Below are positions 55,245 through 63,668 of a stretch of 64,000 nucleotides of DNA, piece by piece. The DNA is from JAVJSF01 sp040219555 (GTDB lineage: Bacteria > Actinomycetota > Thermoleophilia > Miltoncostaeales > Miltoncostaeaceae): the NCBI GenBank assembly GCA_040219555.1, contig JAVJSF010000013.1:1-64000 (forward strand), read 5' to 3'. The stretch's first letter is position 1, and every line of letters starts with the position of its first letter. Position numbers and translations under genes: made by a program. The notes below the pieces were generated by a model, which was not told the origin of the DNA, made no database searches, and was given only the letters and a program-made list of their open reading frames with translations.

Positions 55245-56780
55245 ATGGGAAACACGGAGCCGGCCGGCGCGTCGGGGGCGCGTGGGGGCGAGGACTTGCC
55301 GAGTGCCCCGGGGCCGCCGGCCGCCGGTGGCGCCGTCGCCTGGGCCGGTCGCCTGTGCGCCCCGCCCGGGGCGCTCCTCACCTACCTGCTGTTGCCCGCG
55401 GGCGCCGGCGGACTCACCTCCGAGGCGCGCGCCACCGCGGCGGCGGTCGTGCTCATGGCCATCCTCTGGATGACCGAGGCCATGCCGCTGGCGGCGACGG
55501 CGCTGATCCCGGTGGTGGCGTTCCCCCTCGTGGGCGCGCTGTCGCTGGCCGAGGCGACGGCGGCCTACGCCGACCCGGTGATCTTCCTGTTCCTCGGCGG
55601 CTTCCTGATCGCGCGCGCCATGGAGCGCTGGGGGCTGCACCGTCGTATCGCCCTCGCCGTCCTGGTGCGTGCGGGCGACCGGCCCGCGGCGATCGTCGCG
55701 GGATTCATGCTCGCCACCGCCTCCCTGTCGATGTGGATCTCCAACACCGCGACGGTGGTGATGATGTTCCCCATCGCGCTGACGGTGATCGCGATCGTCG
55801 ACGCCGACTCCGAGCGCTCCGACCGGGGGACTTTCGCCATCTGCCTGATGCTGGCGGTGGCCTACTCGGCCTCGATCGGCTCGGTGGCGACCCTGATCGG
55901 GACGCCCCCCAACCTGCTGCTGCGGGCCTTCGTGGAGGAGCAGTACGGCATCACCATCGGCTTCGGGCAGTGGATGCTCGTGGGGGTGCCGCTGGCCGCG
56001 CTCATGCTCCCCGTGGCCTGGGCGCTGCTGCTGCGCGTCCATCCTCCCGGCCGGGACCGCCTGAGCGGCGGCCGCGCCGCCCTGCGCGCCAGGCGCGAGG
56101 CGCTCGGCCCGATGTCCGCCGGCGAGCGCGTGGTGGCGGTGGTCTTCGCCGGCGTGGTCGCGGCGTGGGTGCTGCGCGGGCCCCTGACCTCGTGGGATGC
56201 GGCTCTCGCGTCCGCGCCGTGGCTGGCCGACGTGAGCGATCCGGGCATCGCGATGGCGGGCGCGCTGGTGCTCTTCGCCATCCCCCTCAGCCCGCGCCGC
56301 GGGGTGTTCGTGCTCGACTGGGAGCAGGCGCGCGGCCTGCCGTGGGGGATCCTGATCCTGGTCGGCGGCGGGCTCAGCCTGGCGGCGGCGGTGCGGGCCA
56401 ACGGGCTCGACGCCTGGGTGGGGGAGGGTCTGCACGGGCTCGGTGCCCTGCCGGCGCTGGGGCTTCTGGTCGCGGTCGCCGCCGTGATGATCCTGCTCAC
56501 CGAGGTGACCAGCAACACCGCAACGGCGGCCACCCTGCTGCCCGTCCTGGCCGGCGTGGCGCTGGCGATCGGCGTCGACCCGCTGGACCTGCTGGTGCCC
56601 GCGGCGCTGGCGGCGAGCTGCGCGTTCATGATGCCCGTCGCCACCCCGCCGAATGCCGTGGTCTTCGCATCCGGCCGGCTGACGGTGGGCCAGATGGTCC
56701 GTGCCGGCGTACTGCTGAACGTGGCCGGAGTGGTGCTGATCGCGCTCGTCTGCACGCTGCTGGTGCCCCGCGTCTTCTGA
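55245..56780 (+). CDS. DASS/SLC13-family anion:sodium symporter
   Basis: The 511-residue transporter has about 11-12 membrane helices in two inverted halves, each with the SNT substrate/sodium motif: SMWISNTATVVMM (about 165) and EVTSNTATAATLLPV (about 420). GTPPNLLLRAF and TPPNAVVFASGRL follow them. It probably imports dicarboxylates such as succinate or malate, or sulfate. ATG 55245 is the likely start. Its N-terminal 40 residues are Gly/Pro/Ala-rich and probably disordered. Confidence 0.9.
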   Translation: MGNTEPAGASGARGGEDLPSAPGPPAAGGAVAWAGRLCAPPGALLTYLLLPAGAGGLTSEARATAAAVVLMAILWMTEAMPLAATALIPVVAFPLVGALSLAEATAAYADPVIFLFLGGFLIARAMERWGLHRRIALAVLVRAGDRPAAIVAGFMLATASLSMWISNTATVVMMFPIALTVIAIVDADSERSDRGTFAICLMLAVAYSASIGSVATLIGTPPNLLLRAFVEEQYGITIGFGQWMLVGVPLAALMLPVAWALLLRVHPPGRDRLSGGRAALRARREALGPMSAGERVVAVVFAGVVAAWVLRGPLTSWDAALASAPWLADVSDPGIAMAGALVLFAIPLSPRRGVFVLDWEQARGLPWGILILVGGGLSLAAAVRANGLDAWVGEGLHGLGALPALGLLVAVAAVMILLTEVTSNTATAATLLPVLAGVALAIGVDPLDLLVPAALAASCAFMMPVATPPNAVVFASGRLTVGQMVRAGVLLNVAGVVLIALVCTLLVPRVF

Positions 56781-56806
56781 CTCCCGCCGCGGGCCCGCGG
56801 CGGGAG
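56781..56806. terminator. 26-base perfect palindrome between converging genes
   Basis: The palindrome, with CTCCCGCCGCGGG as its left half, begins directly after the DASS stop and lies 6 bases before the aldo/keto reductase stop. It is a symmetrical terminator for both. Confidence 0.75.
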
Positions 56807-56811
56807 CGGCC

Positions 56812-57768
56812 TCATCCCGCGGCGGCCTCGCGCAGGCGCTGCAGGCGCTCGCCGTCCAGGCGCAGGTCCATCGCGCCCATGAGTTCGGTGACCTGTTCCA
56901 CCGAGGTGGCGCTCGCCAGGACGGCGGCGATCGCGGGCTGCGCCGCCACCCAGGCGACGGCCACCTGGGACGGGGTGGCGTCCACCTCGCGCGCCACCGC
57001 GTCGAGGGTCTCCAGCAGGCCGGTCCCCCGCGCCTCCAGGTGCCGGCGCACGCCGGGCACGCGCACCGATTCCGGGAGCGGCTGCCCCGGCCGGTACTTG
57101 CCGGTCAGGTAGCCGCCGGCCAGCGCCGGATAGGGCACCACGGCGATGCCGCGCTCGACGCAGATCGATTGCATCGCGCCCTCGAAGTCGTAGCGATCGA
57201 CCAGGTTGTAGCGGGGTTGGAGCACCGTGTACGGGGCCCAGCCCTCGCGGGCGCTGATGTCGAGCGACTCGGCCAGGCGCTCGGGGGGCAGGTTGGACGC
57301 GCCCAGGTGGCCGACGACCCCCTGGCGCACCAACTCGTCCAGGGCGCCGAGGGTCTCGGGCAGCGGCGTGGCCGGGTCGTCCTCGTGGGTGTAGAGCAGA
57401 TCGATCCGCTCGACACCCAGGCGCTCCAGCGATCCCTCCACCCAGCGCATGATCCGGTCGCGCCCCAGGCCCTTCTCGAAGCGTCCGCCGGCCATGCCCA
57501 TCTTTGTGGCCACCAGCACCCGCTCGCGCATTCCCGGGCGCGATGCCAGCCACGAGCCGATCATGCGCTCGGACTCGCCGCCCGCACATCCGGGCGCCCA
57601 GCCGGGATAGGTGTGGGCGGTGTCGATGTGGGTGCCCCCGCCGGCGGTGTAGGCGTCCAGGATGGCGTGGGCCGTCCGCTCGTCGGCCGACCACCCGAAG
57701 GTGTTGGTGCCGAGCGCGAGCGTGGAGGTGTCGAGGCCGGTGGCCCCGAGCGGTCGGGTGTCAGGCAC
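56812..57768 (-). CDS. Aldo/keto reductase
   Basis: The 318-residue NADPH-dependent enzyme has the AKR tetrad: Asp in THIDTAHTYPGW, Tyr in the same segment, Lys in VATKMG and His in LLYTHEDD. The coenzyme segment VAVAWVAAQPAIAAVLASATSVEQV is at the C-terminus. It may reduce aldehydes or ketones. GTG 57768 overlaps the stop of the MFS pump gene by eight bases, so it probably shares the TetR-controlled operon. Confidence 0.9.
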   Translation of the reverse strand: MPDTRPLGATGLDTSTLALGTNTFGWSADERTAHAILDAYTAGGGTHIDTAHTYPGWAPGCAGGESERMIGSWLASRPGMRERVLVATKMGMAGGRFEKGLGRDRIMRWVEGSLERLGVERIDLLYTHEDDPATPLPETLGALDELVRQGVVGHLGASNLPPERLAESLDISAREGWAPYTVLQPRYNLVDRYDFEGAMQSICVERGIAVVPYPALAGGYLTGKYRPGQPLPESVRVPGVRRHLEARGTGLLETLDAVAREVDATPSQVAVAWVAAQPAIAAVLASATSVEQVTELMGAMDLRLDGERLQRLREAAAG

Positions 57769-59233
57769 GGGTGGCGACCTCCAGCGACGGGGTGGTGGCC
57801 TTCGCGTCCCGGCGTCCGGTGGGGAGGGCGAGGGCGAAGAGCGTGGCGATCAGCGCGGCACCGGCGCCCACCCACAGCGCCGTGATGAACCCGCCCTCCG
57901 CGGGGATGGCGGTGCCGGGGATGAGGTCGTTGGCCACGAGGGTGATGGAGACCTGGGCGCCGATGACGCTGCCGAGCGTGCGCACCACGGTGTTCATTCC
58001 CGTGGCGATGCCGGTCTCGGAGATGTCGACCGCGTCGGTGATGAGCTTCGGCATCGCGCCGAAGGCTATCGCCACCCCGCCGGCGCCGATCGCGTAGGTG
58101 ACCACGATCTGCCACGGCTCAGCGTGGAAGAGCGCCATCAGCGCGCAGCCGAGCCCGGACAGGATCAGACCCACCACCAGCGCGGTGCGGTAGCCGGCTG
58201 CACGGCCCAGCACCCCGCCCAGCGGGCCCAGGGGCACCATCACCAGGGCCCCCGGGAGCATGAGCAGGGCCGAGACGGTCACCGAGGCGGCGAAGCCGTA
58301 GGTGACCAGCGTCGCCACGTCCGGGGGCAGGCCCGCGCCGGCCTGGCTGAACTGGGGCAGCACGGTGAAGATCGCGTACATCATCACCCCGCAGAACAGG
58401 GCGGCCAGATTGGTCATCAGGACGGGCCGCCGGCGCATCATGCGCATGTCGACCATCGGCGCCGGGCTGCGCATCTCCACCAGCACCCACACGGCCAGCA
58501 CGGCCGCGCCGGCGCCCGCCAGGCCCAGCGTGGCGGGCGAGCCCCAGCCCCACTGGGTCCCTTGGGTCAGGGCCACCAGCACCATGATCAGCCCGGCCGA
58601 CAGCAGCACGGCGCCGGGGATGTCCAAGCGCGCGCTGCCGTAGCGCTCGGACCGGGGGATGAACGCGACGGCGCTCGCCAGCGCGAGGACCCCGAAGGCC
58701 GCCCCCATGACCATCAGCCAGCGCCACGAGGCGTGATCGACGATCACGCCGCTCATCACCAGCCCGAGTCCGCCGCCGATGCCCAGCGTGGACGACACCA
58801 GGCCCATGGCCACCCCGACCTTCCGCGGCGGCATGGTGTCGCGCATGATCGAGAAGGCCAGCGGGTACGCGGCCCCTCCGATGCCCTGGAGCGCCCGGAA
58901 CACGATCAGCGACCAGATGTCCCAGGCCACCACCGACAGCACGGATCCCAGGACGAAGACGGCCATCGTGGCGAACAGCAGGCGGTCGCGGCCGAACCGG
59001 TCGCCCAGCTTCCCCAGCAGGGGTGTCGCGACCGACGCCGCCAGCAGGTAGATGGTGACCGTCCACCCGGCCCAGCCGACGGTGGTGCCGAGGTCGCTGC
59101 GGATCTCCGGCAGGGCCGGCACGACGGCCGCCTGGAGCAGAGCGAAGCTGCCCGTGCAGAGCGTGAGGGCCGTAAGGATGAGGCCCGGACGCCCCCGGAG
59201 GGGGTGCGGGCGCGGGGCGACGGCATGCGGCAA
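57761..59233 (-). CDS. MFS drug efflux pump (EmrB/QacA, 14-helix type)
   Basis: The 490-residue pump has about 14 membrane helices with DHA2-family motifs: GWAGWTVTIYLLAASVATPLLGKLGDRFGRDRL (motif A) and RALQGIGGAAYPLAFSIM (motif C-like). It would export drugs by proton antiport. TTG 59233 with GGGAG 7 bases upstream is the chosen start; GTG 59257 is in frame but lies inside the TetR operator. The divergent TetR gene and the operator argue that the pump is inducible. Confidence 0.9.
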   Translation of the reverse strand: MPHAVAPRPHPLRGRPGLILTALTLCTGSFALLQAAVVPALPEIRSDLGTTVGWAGWTVTIYLLAASVATPLLGKLGDRFGRDRLLFATMAVFVLGSVLSVVAWDIWSLIVFRALQGIGGAAYPLAFSIMRDTMPPRKVGVAMGLVSSTLGIGGGLGLVMSGVIVDHASWRWLMVMGAAFGVLALASAVAFIPRSERYGSARLDIPGAVLLSAGLIMVLVALTQGTQWGWGSPATLGLAGAGAAVLAVWVLVEMRSPAPMVDMRMMRRRPVLMTNLAALFCGVMMYAIFTVLPQFSQAGAGLPPDVATLVTYGFAASVTVSALLMLPGALVMVPLGPLGGVLGRAAGYRTALVVGLILSGLGCALMALFHAEPWQIVVTYAIGAGGVAIAFGAMPKLITDAVDISETGIATGMNTVVRTLGSVIGAQVSITLVANDLIPGTAIPAEGGFITALWVGAGAALIATLFALALPTGRRDAKATTPSLEVATRA

Positions 59234-59256
59234 GGTGGGGCTCCCGGGACGGCCCA

Positions 59257-59281
59257 CTAACGTTACGGGGCGTAAAGTTAG
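59257..59281. promoter_or_regulatory. Putative TetR operator (11-base inverted repeat)
   Basis: CTAACGTTACG and CGTAAAGTTAG pair at 10 of 11 positions around GGG. The repeat lies between the divergent pump and TetR genes and overlaps the TetR -10 element (TAAAGT, 59273-59278), so it suits autorepression. Confidence 0.75.
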
Positions 59282-59286
59282 CGACG

Positions 59287-59298
59287 GTGAACGCATGA
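59287..59298 (+). CDS. Leader mini-ORF (3 codons) coupled to tetR
   Basis: GTG AAC GCA TGA starts 8 bases after TAAAGT, and its TGA overlaps the ATG at 59295. It is very short and could be chance. Confidence 0.3.
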   Translation: MNA

Positions 59299-59900
59299 TG
59301 CCCATCCGCAAGCTCGACACCACGCCACTCGACCGGCCGCGCGGGCGTCCGCGCACCGAGTGCGAGGGGGCGATACTCGAGGCGGCGTGGCGCCTGCTGG
59401 GCGAGGTGGGATACGGGCGCCTGACGATGGAGCGGATCGCACAGGAGGCCGGCGTGGGCAAGCCGACCCTCTATCTGCGCTACCCGTGCAAGGCCGAAGT
59501 GGTTGGCGCCGCGTTCATGCGGGCTCGGCTCGAGCGTGCGCCCGAGCCCACCGGAGACCTGGTGTCCGACATCGCCGCCCAGCTCGACCACATCCGCGCG
59601 GTGATGGACGGCGTCGGGATGGCCCTGGTGGGGACCTGCCTCGCGGAGGAGGAGCACGTCCCCGACCTGATCCACCGCCTGCGCGAGCACAGCCTGCGCC
59701 CTGGCCGGGAGTTGCTGCGCTCCATCCTGCGCGACGCCGCGGCGCGCGGCGAGCTGCCGGCCGCCTGCGACGTCGAGACGGCCCTCGAGATGGCGATCGG
59801 CGCCTTCTACGCGGTCCGGATCGCCGGCGAGCCGTTCGACGAGGGCTGGGCCGGGCGCATCGCCGCCGCGACTGTGCGGCTACTGAGGGCCCCCGCCTGA
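59295..59900 (+). CDS. TetR-family transcriptional regulator
   Basis: The 201-residue repressor has an N-terminal helix-turn-helix (ILEAAWRLLGEVGYGRLTMERIAQEAGVGKPTLYLRYPCKAEVV, about 25-68) and a ligand-binding helical domain that begins about residue 75. It probably represses the divergent MFS-aldo/keto reductase operon and itself through the 11-base inverted repeat. ATG 59295 overlaps the mini-ORF stop; ATG 59298 is the next codon. The ligand is probably a substrate of the pump. Confidence 0.93.
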   Translation: MMPIRKLDTTPLDRPRGRPRTECEGAILEAAWRLLGEVGYGRLTMERIAQEAGVGKPTLYLRYPCKAEVVGAAFMRARLERAPEPTGDLVSDIAAQLDHIRAVMDGVGMALVGTCLAEEEHVPDLIHRLREHSLRPGRELLRSILRDAAARGELPAACDVETALEMAIGAFYAVRIAGEPFDEGWAGRIAAATVRLLRAPA

Positions 59901-60040
59901 GCGACCGGCCGCCGGGTTCGCCGTGGCACGGGACCGGGCCAGCGGCTTACGGCATAAGAGGAGTCAAGTGGGCGCGGCTGCGGCCGACATTGAGGGTATC
60001 CGTGCCGAGCCCGGCGCACACCGCATCGGAGTCCGCTCAC

Positions 60041-61699
60041 ATGTCCGTCGCCCTGACCGCCGACACCACCGGCGCCACCGCCCCCGCGTCTCACGGTGAT
60101 GACCTCGCGCGTCTGGTGATCGAGCAGGATGCGCTGCTGCGCGTGGCGCGAGCGGTCGCGAGCGGGGCGCATCCCGAGGTCGTCTTCGCCCTGGTGGCCC
60201 AGGAGGTCGCGCGCATCATGTGCGTGGAGGCCGGCATCGTCTGGCAGTACTGCCCCGAGGGGTCGCGCGTGGTCGGGACCCACGGCGAGCACGGCTCCCA
60301 GCTGGGTGTGGTGTTCCCCACGACCGGTGAGGGCGCCGTGGCCATCACCGCCCGCACCGGCCGGCCGGCGCGCGTCGACTACCGGGCGATCCCGGCCGCC
60401 GACCCGACGGCGGCCCGGGTCGTCTCGCAGGGCTACACCGGCGGCGTCGCCGCACCCCTGGTCATCAACGGCAGGCCGTGGGGTGCCGTGCTGGCGGCCA
60501 CGACCGGCGACGAGTCGCTACCCAACGACGCCGAGTCGCGCCTGATGCATTTCGCCGAGCTGGCCTCGCTGGCGATCGCCAACGCCCAGGCCCGCGAGGA
60601 GCTGACGCTGCGGGCGACCATCGATGATCTGACCGAGTCGATCAACCAGGGCGAGTTCCAGCGCCGCATCGACGGCCTGGTCGACGACGCCATCGGCGGA
60701 GGTGCTCCGCTGTCCCTTGTCGTGGTGGACCTGGACCACTTCAAGCGGGTCAACGACGACTTCGGCCACCAGGTGGGGGACCGGGTGCTGCGTTCGGCGG
60801 CGCGCGCCATGTCCGGCGTGATCCGTCCCGAGGGTACGCTGGCCCGGGTAGGCGGCGAGGAGTTCGCCATCATCCTCCCGGGACTGGACGTCGATGCCGC
60901 GGCGCGCGTCGCCGAGCGGGCGCGTCACGCCGTGGCGCGGATGTCCGAGCCAGGCCTGCCGCCGGTCACCGCGTCGGCCGGCGTGGCCGACCTGGCCGAT
61001 GCCCGCAGCGCGGACCAGTTGTTCGCCGCCGCGGACCGCGCGCTCTACCTGGCCAAGGAGAGCGGGCGCAACCGCGTCATGACCGTCGCCGCCGCCACGG
61101 CCGCCTCCGGGATGGCGGGCGGGCCGGACCCGGCCGCGGTGGAGTCGCCCGGGCCGCTGGCCGCCGTGAGGGCGCTCGCCGTGGCCGTGGAGGCGAAGGA
61201 TCCCGCGACGCGGCGCCACAGCGAGCGGGTGGCCGATCTGGTGGGGCGCATGGCCGCCTCGGCGGGCTGGGCCGCCCGGGACATCGATGCTCTGCGCGAG
61301 TGCGCGCTGGTGCACGACGTCGGCAAGATCGGGGTGCCCGACGCCCTCCTGCTGAAGCGCGGCCCGCTGAGCGCGGACGAGTACGAGCAGGTCAAGGCGC
61401 ACGCGCCCATCGGCGCCCAGATCGTCCGCGAGCTGCTGGGCCCGCGTCAGACCGCGTGGGTGCGCCACCACCACGAGCGCCACGACGGCGCCGGCTATCC
61501 CGACGGCCTGGGCGGTGACGAGATCCCCGCGGGCGCGCGCCTGCTGGCGGTGGCCGACGCATACGACGTGATGACCACGGGCCGCAGCTACGCGGCCGCC
61601 CGGACGCCGGCCGACGCCATGGCCGAGGTGCGGGCGATGGCGGGCACCCAGTTCAGCCCGGACGCCGTGCGGGCCCTCGGGGACGCCCTGCCCGGCTGA
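60041..61699 (+). CDS. GAF-GGDEF-HD-GYP signalling protein
   Basis: The 552-residue cytoplasmic protein has a GAF domain (about 25-185, with VEAGIVWQY and GGVAAPLVINGRPWGAVLAA), a GGDEF domain with active site VGGEEFAIILPG, and an HD-GYP domain with LVHDVGKIGVPD and HHHERHDGAGYPD. The residues before the active site read RPEG, so the inhibitory RxxD site is lost, unlike in the homologue at 46790-48778. ATG 60041 has GGAG 9 bases upstream. Two such combined proteins in 64 kb suggest active cyclic-dinucleotide signalling. Confidence 0.9.
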   Translation: MSVALTADTTGATAPASHGDDLARLVIEQDALLRVARAVASGAHPEVVFALVAQEVARIMCVEAGIVWQYCPEGSRVVGTHGEHGSQLGVVFPTTGEGAVAITARTGRPARVDYRAIPAADPTAARVVSQGYTGGVAAPLVINGRPWGAVLAATTGDESLPNDAESRLMHFAELASLAIANAQAREELTLRATIDDLTESINQGEFQRRIDGLVDDAIGGGAPLSLVVVDLDHFKRVNDDFGHQVGDRVLRSAARAMSGVIRPEGTLARVGGEEFAIILPGLDVDAAARVAERARHAVARMSEPGLPPVTASAGVADLADARSADQLFAAADRALYLAKESGRNRVMTVAAATAASGMAGGPDPAAVESPGPLAAVRALAVAVEAKDPATRRHSERVADLVGRMAASAGWAARDIDALRECALVHDVGKIGVPDALLLKRGPLSADEYEQVKAHAPIGAQIVRELLGPRQTAWVRHHHERHDGAGYPDGLGGDEIPAGARLLAVADAYDVMTTGRSYAAARTPADAMAEVRAMAGTQFSPDAVRALGDALPG

Positions 61700-61765
61700 G
61701 GGGCTCCCGCGGGCGCGGGTCCTGCGCTGGCAGACTGGTCCCCATCGGGGCGAGCGGAGGTGGTG

Positions 61766-62263
61766 GTGGCGCGAGGATCGGGCAGGCGGCAGGCGGTCCC
61801 CGGCTCCAAGGATGCGGTGGTGGGCGCCGCGCGGGCCATGCGCGACGAGGGTGCGGTGTGGTCGCGTCGGGTCCTGGTGGCCCAGCGCAAGCAGCAGCGC
61901 TTGGTCAAGGCCCGCGAATCGGCGGGGGAGGAGCGCTCGGGCATCACCGCCGGCGACGTCGCCGACGCCGCGCGCGCCGTGCGCGAGGCCCGCGACGACG
62001 ACGCGCAGTTGCGCGCGGCCCTCGCGGATCTGGAGCGTCAGCTGGCCGAGTGCACCGAGACCGAGGCCGACTGGGCGCTCCAGGCGCGGCTGGACGCCGA
62101 CCGCGTGGCGGCGGGGCTGGCGGGGGAGCCGGACCCGGCCGGCGGCGCTCCGGGCACCATCGACAGCCTGCGCGGACTGCCGCCGGCGGTGATGGTGGCC
62201 GGCGCGGTGTGGGTGCTGGCGGTCGTGGCCCTGCTGGCCGTCGCGCTGGCGGGACGGGTCTGA
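61766..62263 (+). CDS. Hypothetical protein with C-terminal membrane anchor
   Basis: I do not recognise this 165-residue protein. A basic N-terminus is followed by charged helices likely to form a coiled coil (ARAVREARDDDAQLRAALADLERQLAECTETE) and one membrane helix at the C-terminus (PAVMVAGAVWVLAVVALLAVALA). This gives a tail-anchored topology with the bulk in the cytoplasm. GTG 61766 is chosen from three consecutive GTG codons because GGAGG lies 5 bases upstream. Confidence 0.65.
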   Translation: MARGSGRRQAVPGSKDAVVGAARAMRDEGAVWSRRVLVAQRKQQRLVKARESAGEERSGITAGDVADAARAVREARDDDAQLRAALADLERQLAECTETEADWALQARLDADRVAAGLAGEPDPAGGAPGTIDSLRGLPPAVMVAGAVWVLAVVALLAVALAGRV

Positions 62264-62330
62264 GGGGCCGTCCCGCGCTACCGGGTACGGGGGCCGGCGC
62301 GCTGGCGACGGTGCGGCGGCATGACCAAGA

Positions 62331-62347
62331 CCCCGCGTCAGGCGGGG
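62331..62347 (-). terminator. Terminator after tRNA-Val
   Basis: CCCCGC-GTCAG-GCGGGG pairs perfectly; on the minus strand it is followed by TCTTGGTCAT. It lies 12 bases past the tRNA 3' end. Confidence 0.65.
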
Positions 62348-62358
62348 CCCTGGTGAGG

Positions 62359-62431
62359 TGGGCTGTACTGGGCTCGAACCAGTGACCCCCAGCTTGTCGA
62401 GCTGGTGCTCTCCCAACTGAGCTAACAGCCC
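62359..62431 (-). tRNA. tRNA-Val (anticodon GAC)
   Basis: On the minus strand GGGCTGT and ACAGCCC form the acceptor stem, CCAGC/GCTGG the anticodon stem and TCGACAA the loop; the T loop is TTCGAGC. The discriminator is A and CCA is not encoded. Confidence 0.97.
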
Positions 62432-62463
62432 TCGGCGACGCCACGGGCGCCGACGGGGCGCGC

Positions 62464-62469
62464 AGCATA
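62464..62469 (-). promoter_or_regulatory. -10 element (TATGCT) of tRNA-Val
   Basis: The minus-strand TATGCT is identical to the -10 of tRNA-Gly and lies 32 bases before the mature tRNA. Confidence 0.5.
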
Positions 62470-62491
62470 CCAGTCCGCACACGGCCCCTGA

Positions 62492-62497
62492 TAGCGT
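62492..62497 (+). promoter_or_regulatory. Leaderless-type promoter -10 (TAGCGT) of purK
   Basis: TAGCGT ends 6 bases before GTG 62504. Confidence 0.6.
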
Positions 62498-62503
62498 CAC
62501 GCC

Positions 62504-63646
62504 GTGCCCGATCAGGACCCGCCCGCCTACGACATCGGCATCGCCGGCGCCGGCCAGCTGGCCCGGATGACGTGTCTCGCGGCCTGGCCGCTGGGTCTGC
62601 GCGTGGCGGTCCTCGGGCGGCCCGACGAGCCGGCCGCGCCCATGGCCGCCGGCGTTGTGGAGGGCGACTGGAAGGACGCCTCGGCCGTGGCCCGCCTCGG
62701 TGCCGCCGTGGGCGTCGTGACCTTGGAGAACGAGTTCGTCGACGCCGGCGCTCTGGCGGCCGTGCAGGCGGCCGGCACCCCGGTGCGCCCCGACCCCGCC
62801 GCCATGGCCACGGTCCAGGACAAGGCGCTCCAGAAGCAGCTCCTGGCCGACGAGGGCCTGCCGGTACCGCGCTTCGTGGTGGCGGCAGGCCCCGGGGATC
62901 TGCCCGCCATCGGCCGCGACCTCGGCTGGCCGCTCATGCTGAAGTCGCGCACCCTCGGCTACGACGGGTACGGCAACGCCACCTGCGCCGACCCCGAGGC
63001 CGCGCGGGAGGCGTTCGCCCGGCTCGACAAGGGCGAGGGCGTGCTGGCCGAGCAGATGGTCCCCTTCGCCAACGAACTTGCGGCCATGGTGGCCCGCTCG
63101 GTGAGCGGCGCCGAGGCCGTCTACCCGGTGGTCGAGACCATTCAGAGCAATCACGTCTGCCACGAGGTGATCGTCCCGGCGCCGGCCTCGGCAGGGGTGC
63201 TGGCGCGCGCCGCGGAGATCGCGCGTGCCGCCGCCGCGGCGGGCGGCGGACTGGGCGTGATGGGCGTGGAGATGTTCCTGCTGCCCTCGGGGGAGGTGCT
63301 GGTCAACGAGCTGGCGCCGCGCCCGCACAACTCCGGGCACTACACCATCGAGGCGTGTGAGACCTCGCAGTTCGAGAACCACCTGCGCGGGATCCTCGAC
63401 CTGCCCCTCGGCGATGTCTCCCTGCGCACCCCGGCCGCCGTGATGGTGAACCTGCTCGGCTCGACCAGTGGCCCCGCCCACCCGCGCCGCGCCGAGGCGC
63501 TGGGCGTACCCGGCGCCCACCTGCACCTCTACGACAAGGCCGAGGTCCGACCCGGCCGCAAGATGGGCCACATCACCACCCTCGGCCCCACTGCCGCCGA
63601 CGCGCGCGAGCGCGCCCGACGTGCCGTGGCCGCGGTGGGCCTGTAG
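62504..63646 (+). CDS. purK: N5-carboxyaminoimidazole ribonucleotide synthase
   Basis: PurK carboxylates AIR with ATP and bicarbonate in purine synthesis. The 380 residues of this ATP-grasp enzyme show GIAGAGQLARM at the N-terminus, TLENEFVDAGAL, the ATP-binding MLKSRTLGYDGYGN, MGVEMFLLPSGEVLVNELAPRPHNSGHYT and the family end GHITTLG. GTG 62504 fits a leaderless promoter that diverges from tRNA-Val. purE follows after 22 bases. Confidence 0.96.
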   Translation: MPDQDPPAYDIGIAGAGQLARMTCLAAWPLGLRVAVLGRPDEPAAPMAAGVVEGDWKDASAVARLGAAVGVVTLENEFVDAGALAAVQAAGTPVRPDPAAMATVQDKALQKQLLADEGLPVPRFVVAAGPGDLPAIGRDLGWPLMLKSRTLGYDGYGNATCADPEAAREAFARLDKGEGVLAEQMVPFANELAAMVARSVSGAEAVYPVVETIQSNHVCHEVIVPAPASAGVLARAAEIARAAAAAGGGLGVMGVEMFLLPSGEVLVNELAPRPHNSGHYTIEACETSQFENHLRGILDLPLGDVSLRTPAAVMVNLLGSTSGPAHPRRAEALGVPGAHLHLYDKAEVRPGRKMGHITTLGPTAADARERARRAVAAVGL

Positions 63647-63668
63647 CCGCGAGCCGGAGGAGCCAGCG

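Noticed and set aside
60518..63571. A 1017-codon open frame on the minus strand
   Set aside because: It is antisense to the GGDEF-HD-GYP gene and purK and runs through tRNA-Val. High GC content removes stops from the antisense frame; composition is His/Gly/Arg-rich without domains.
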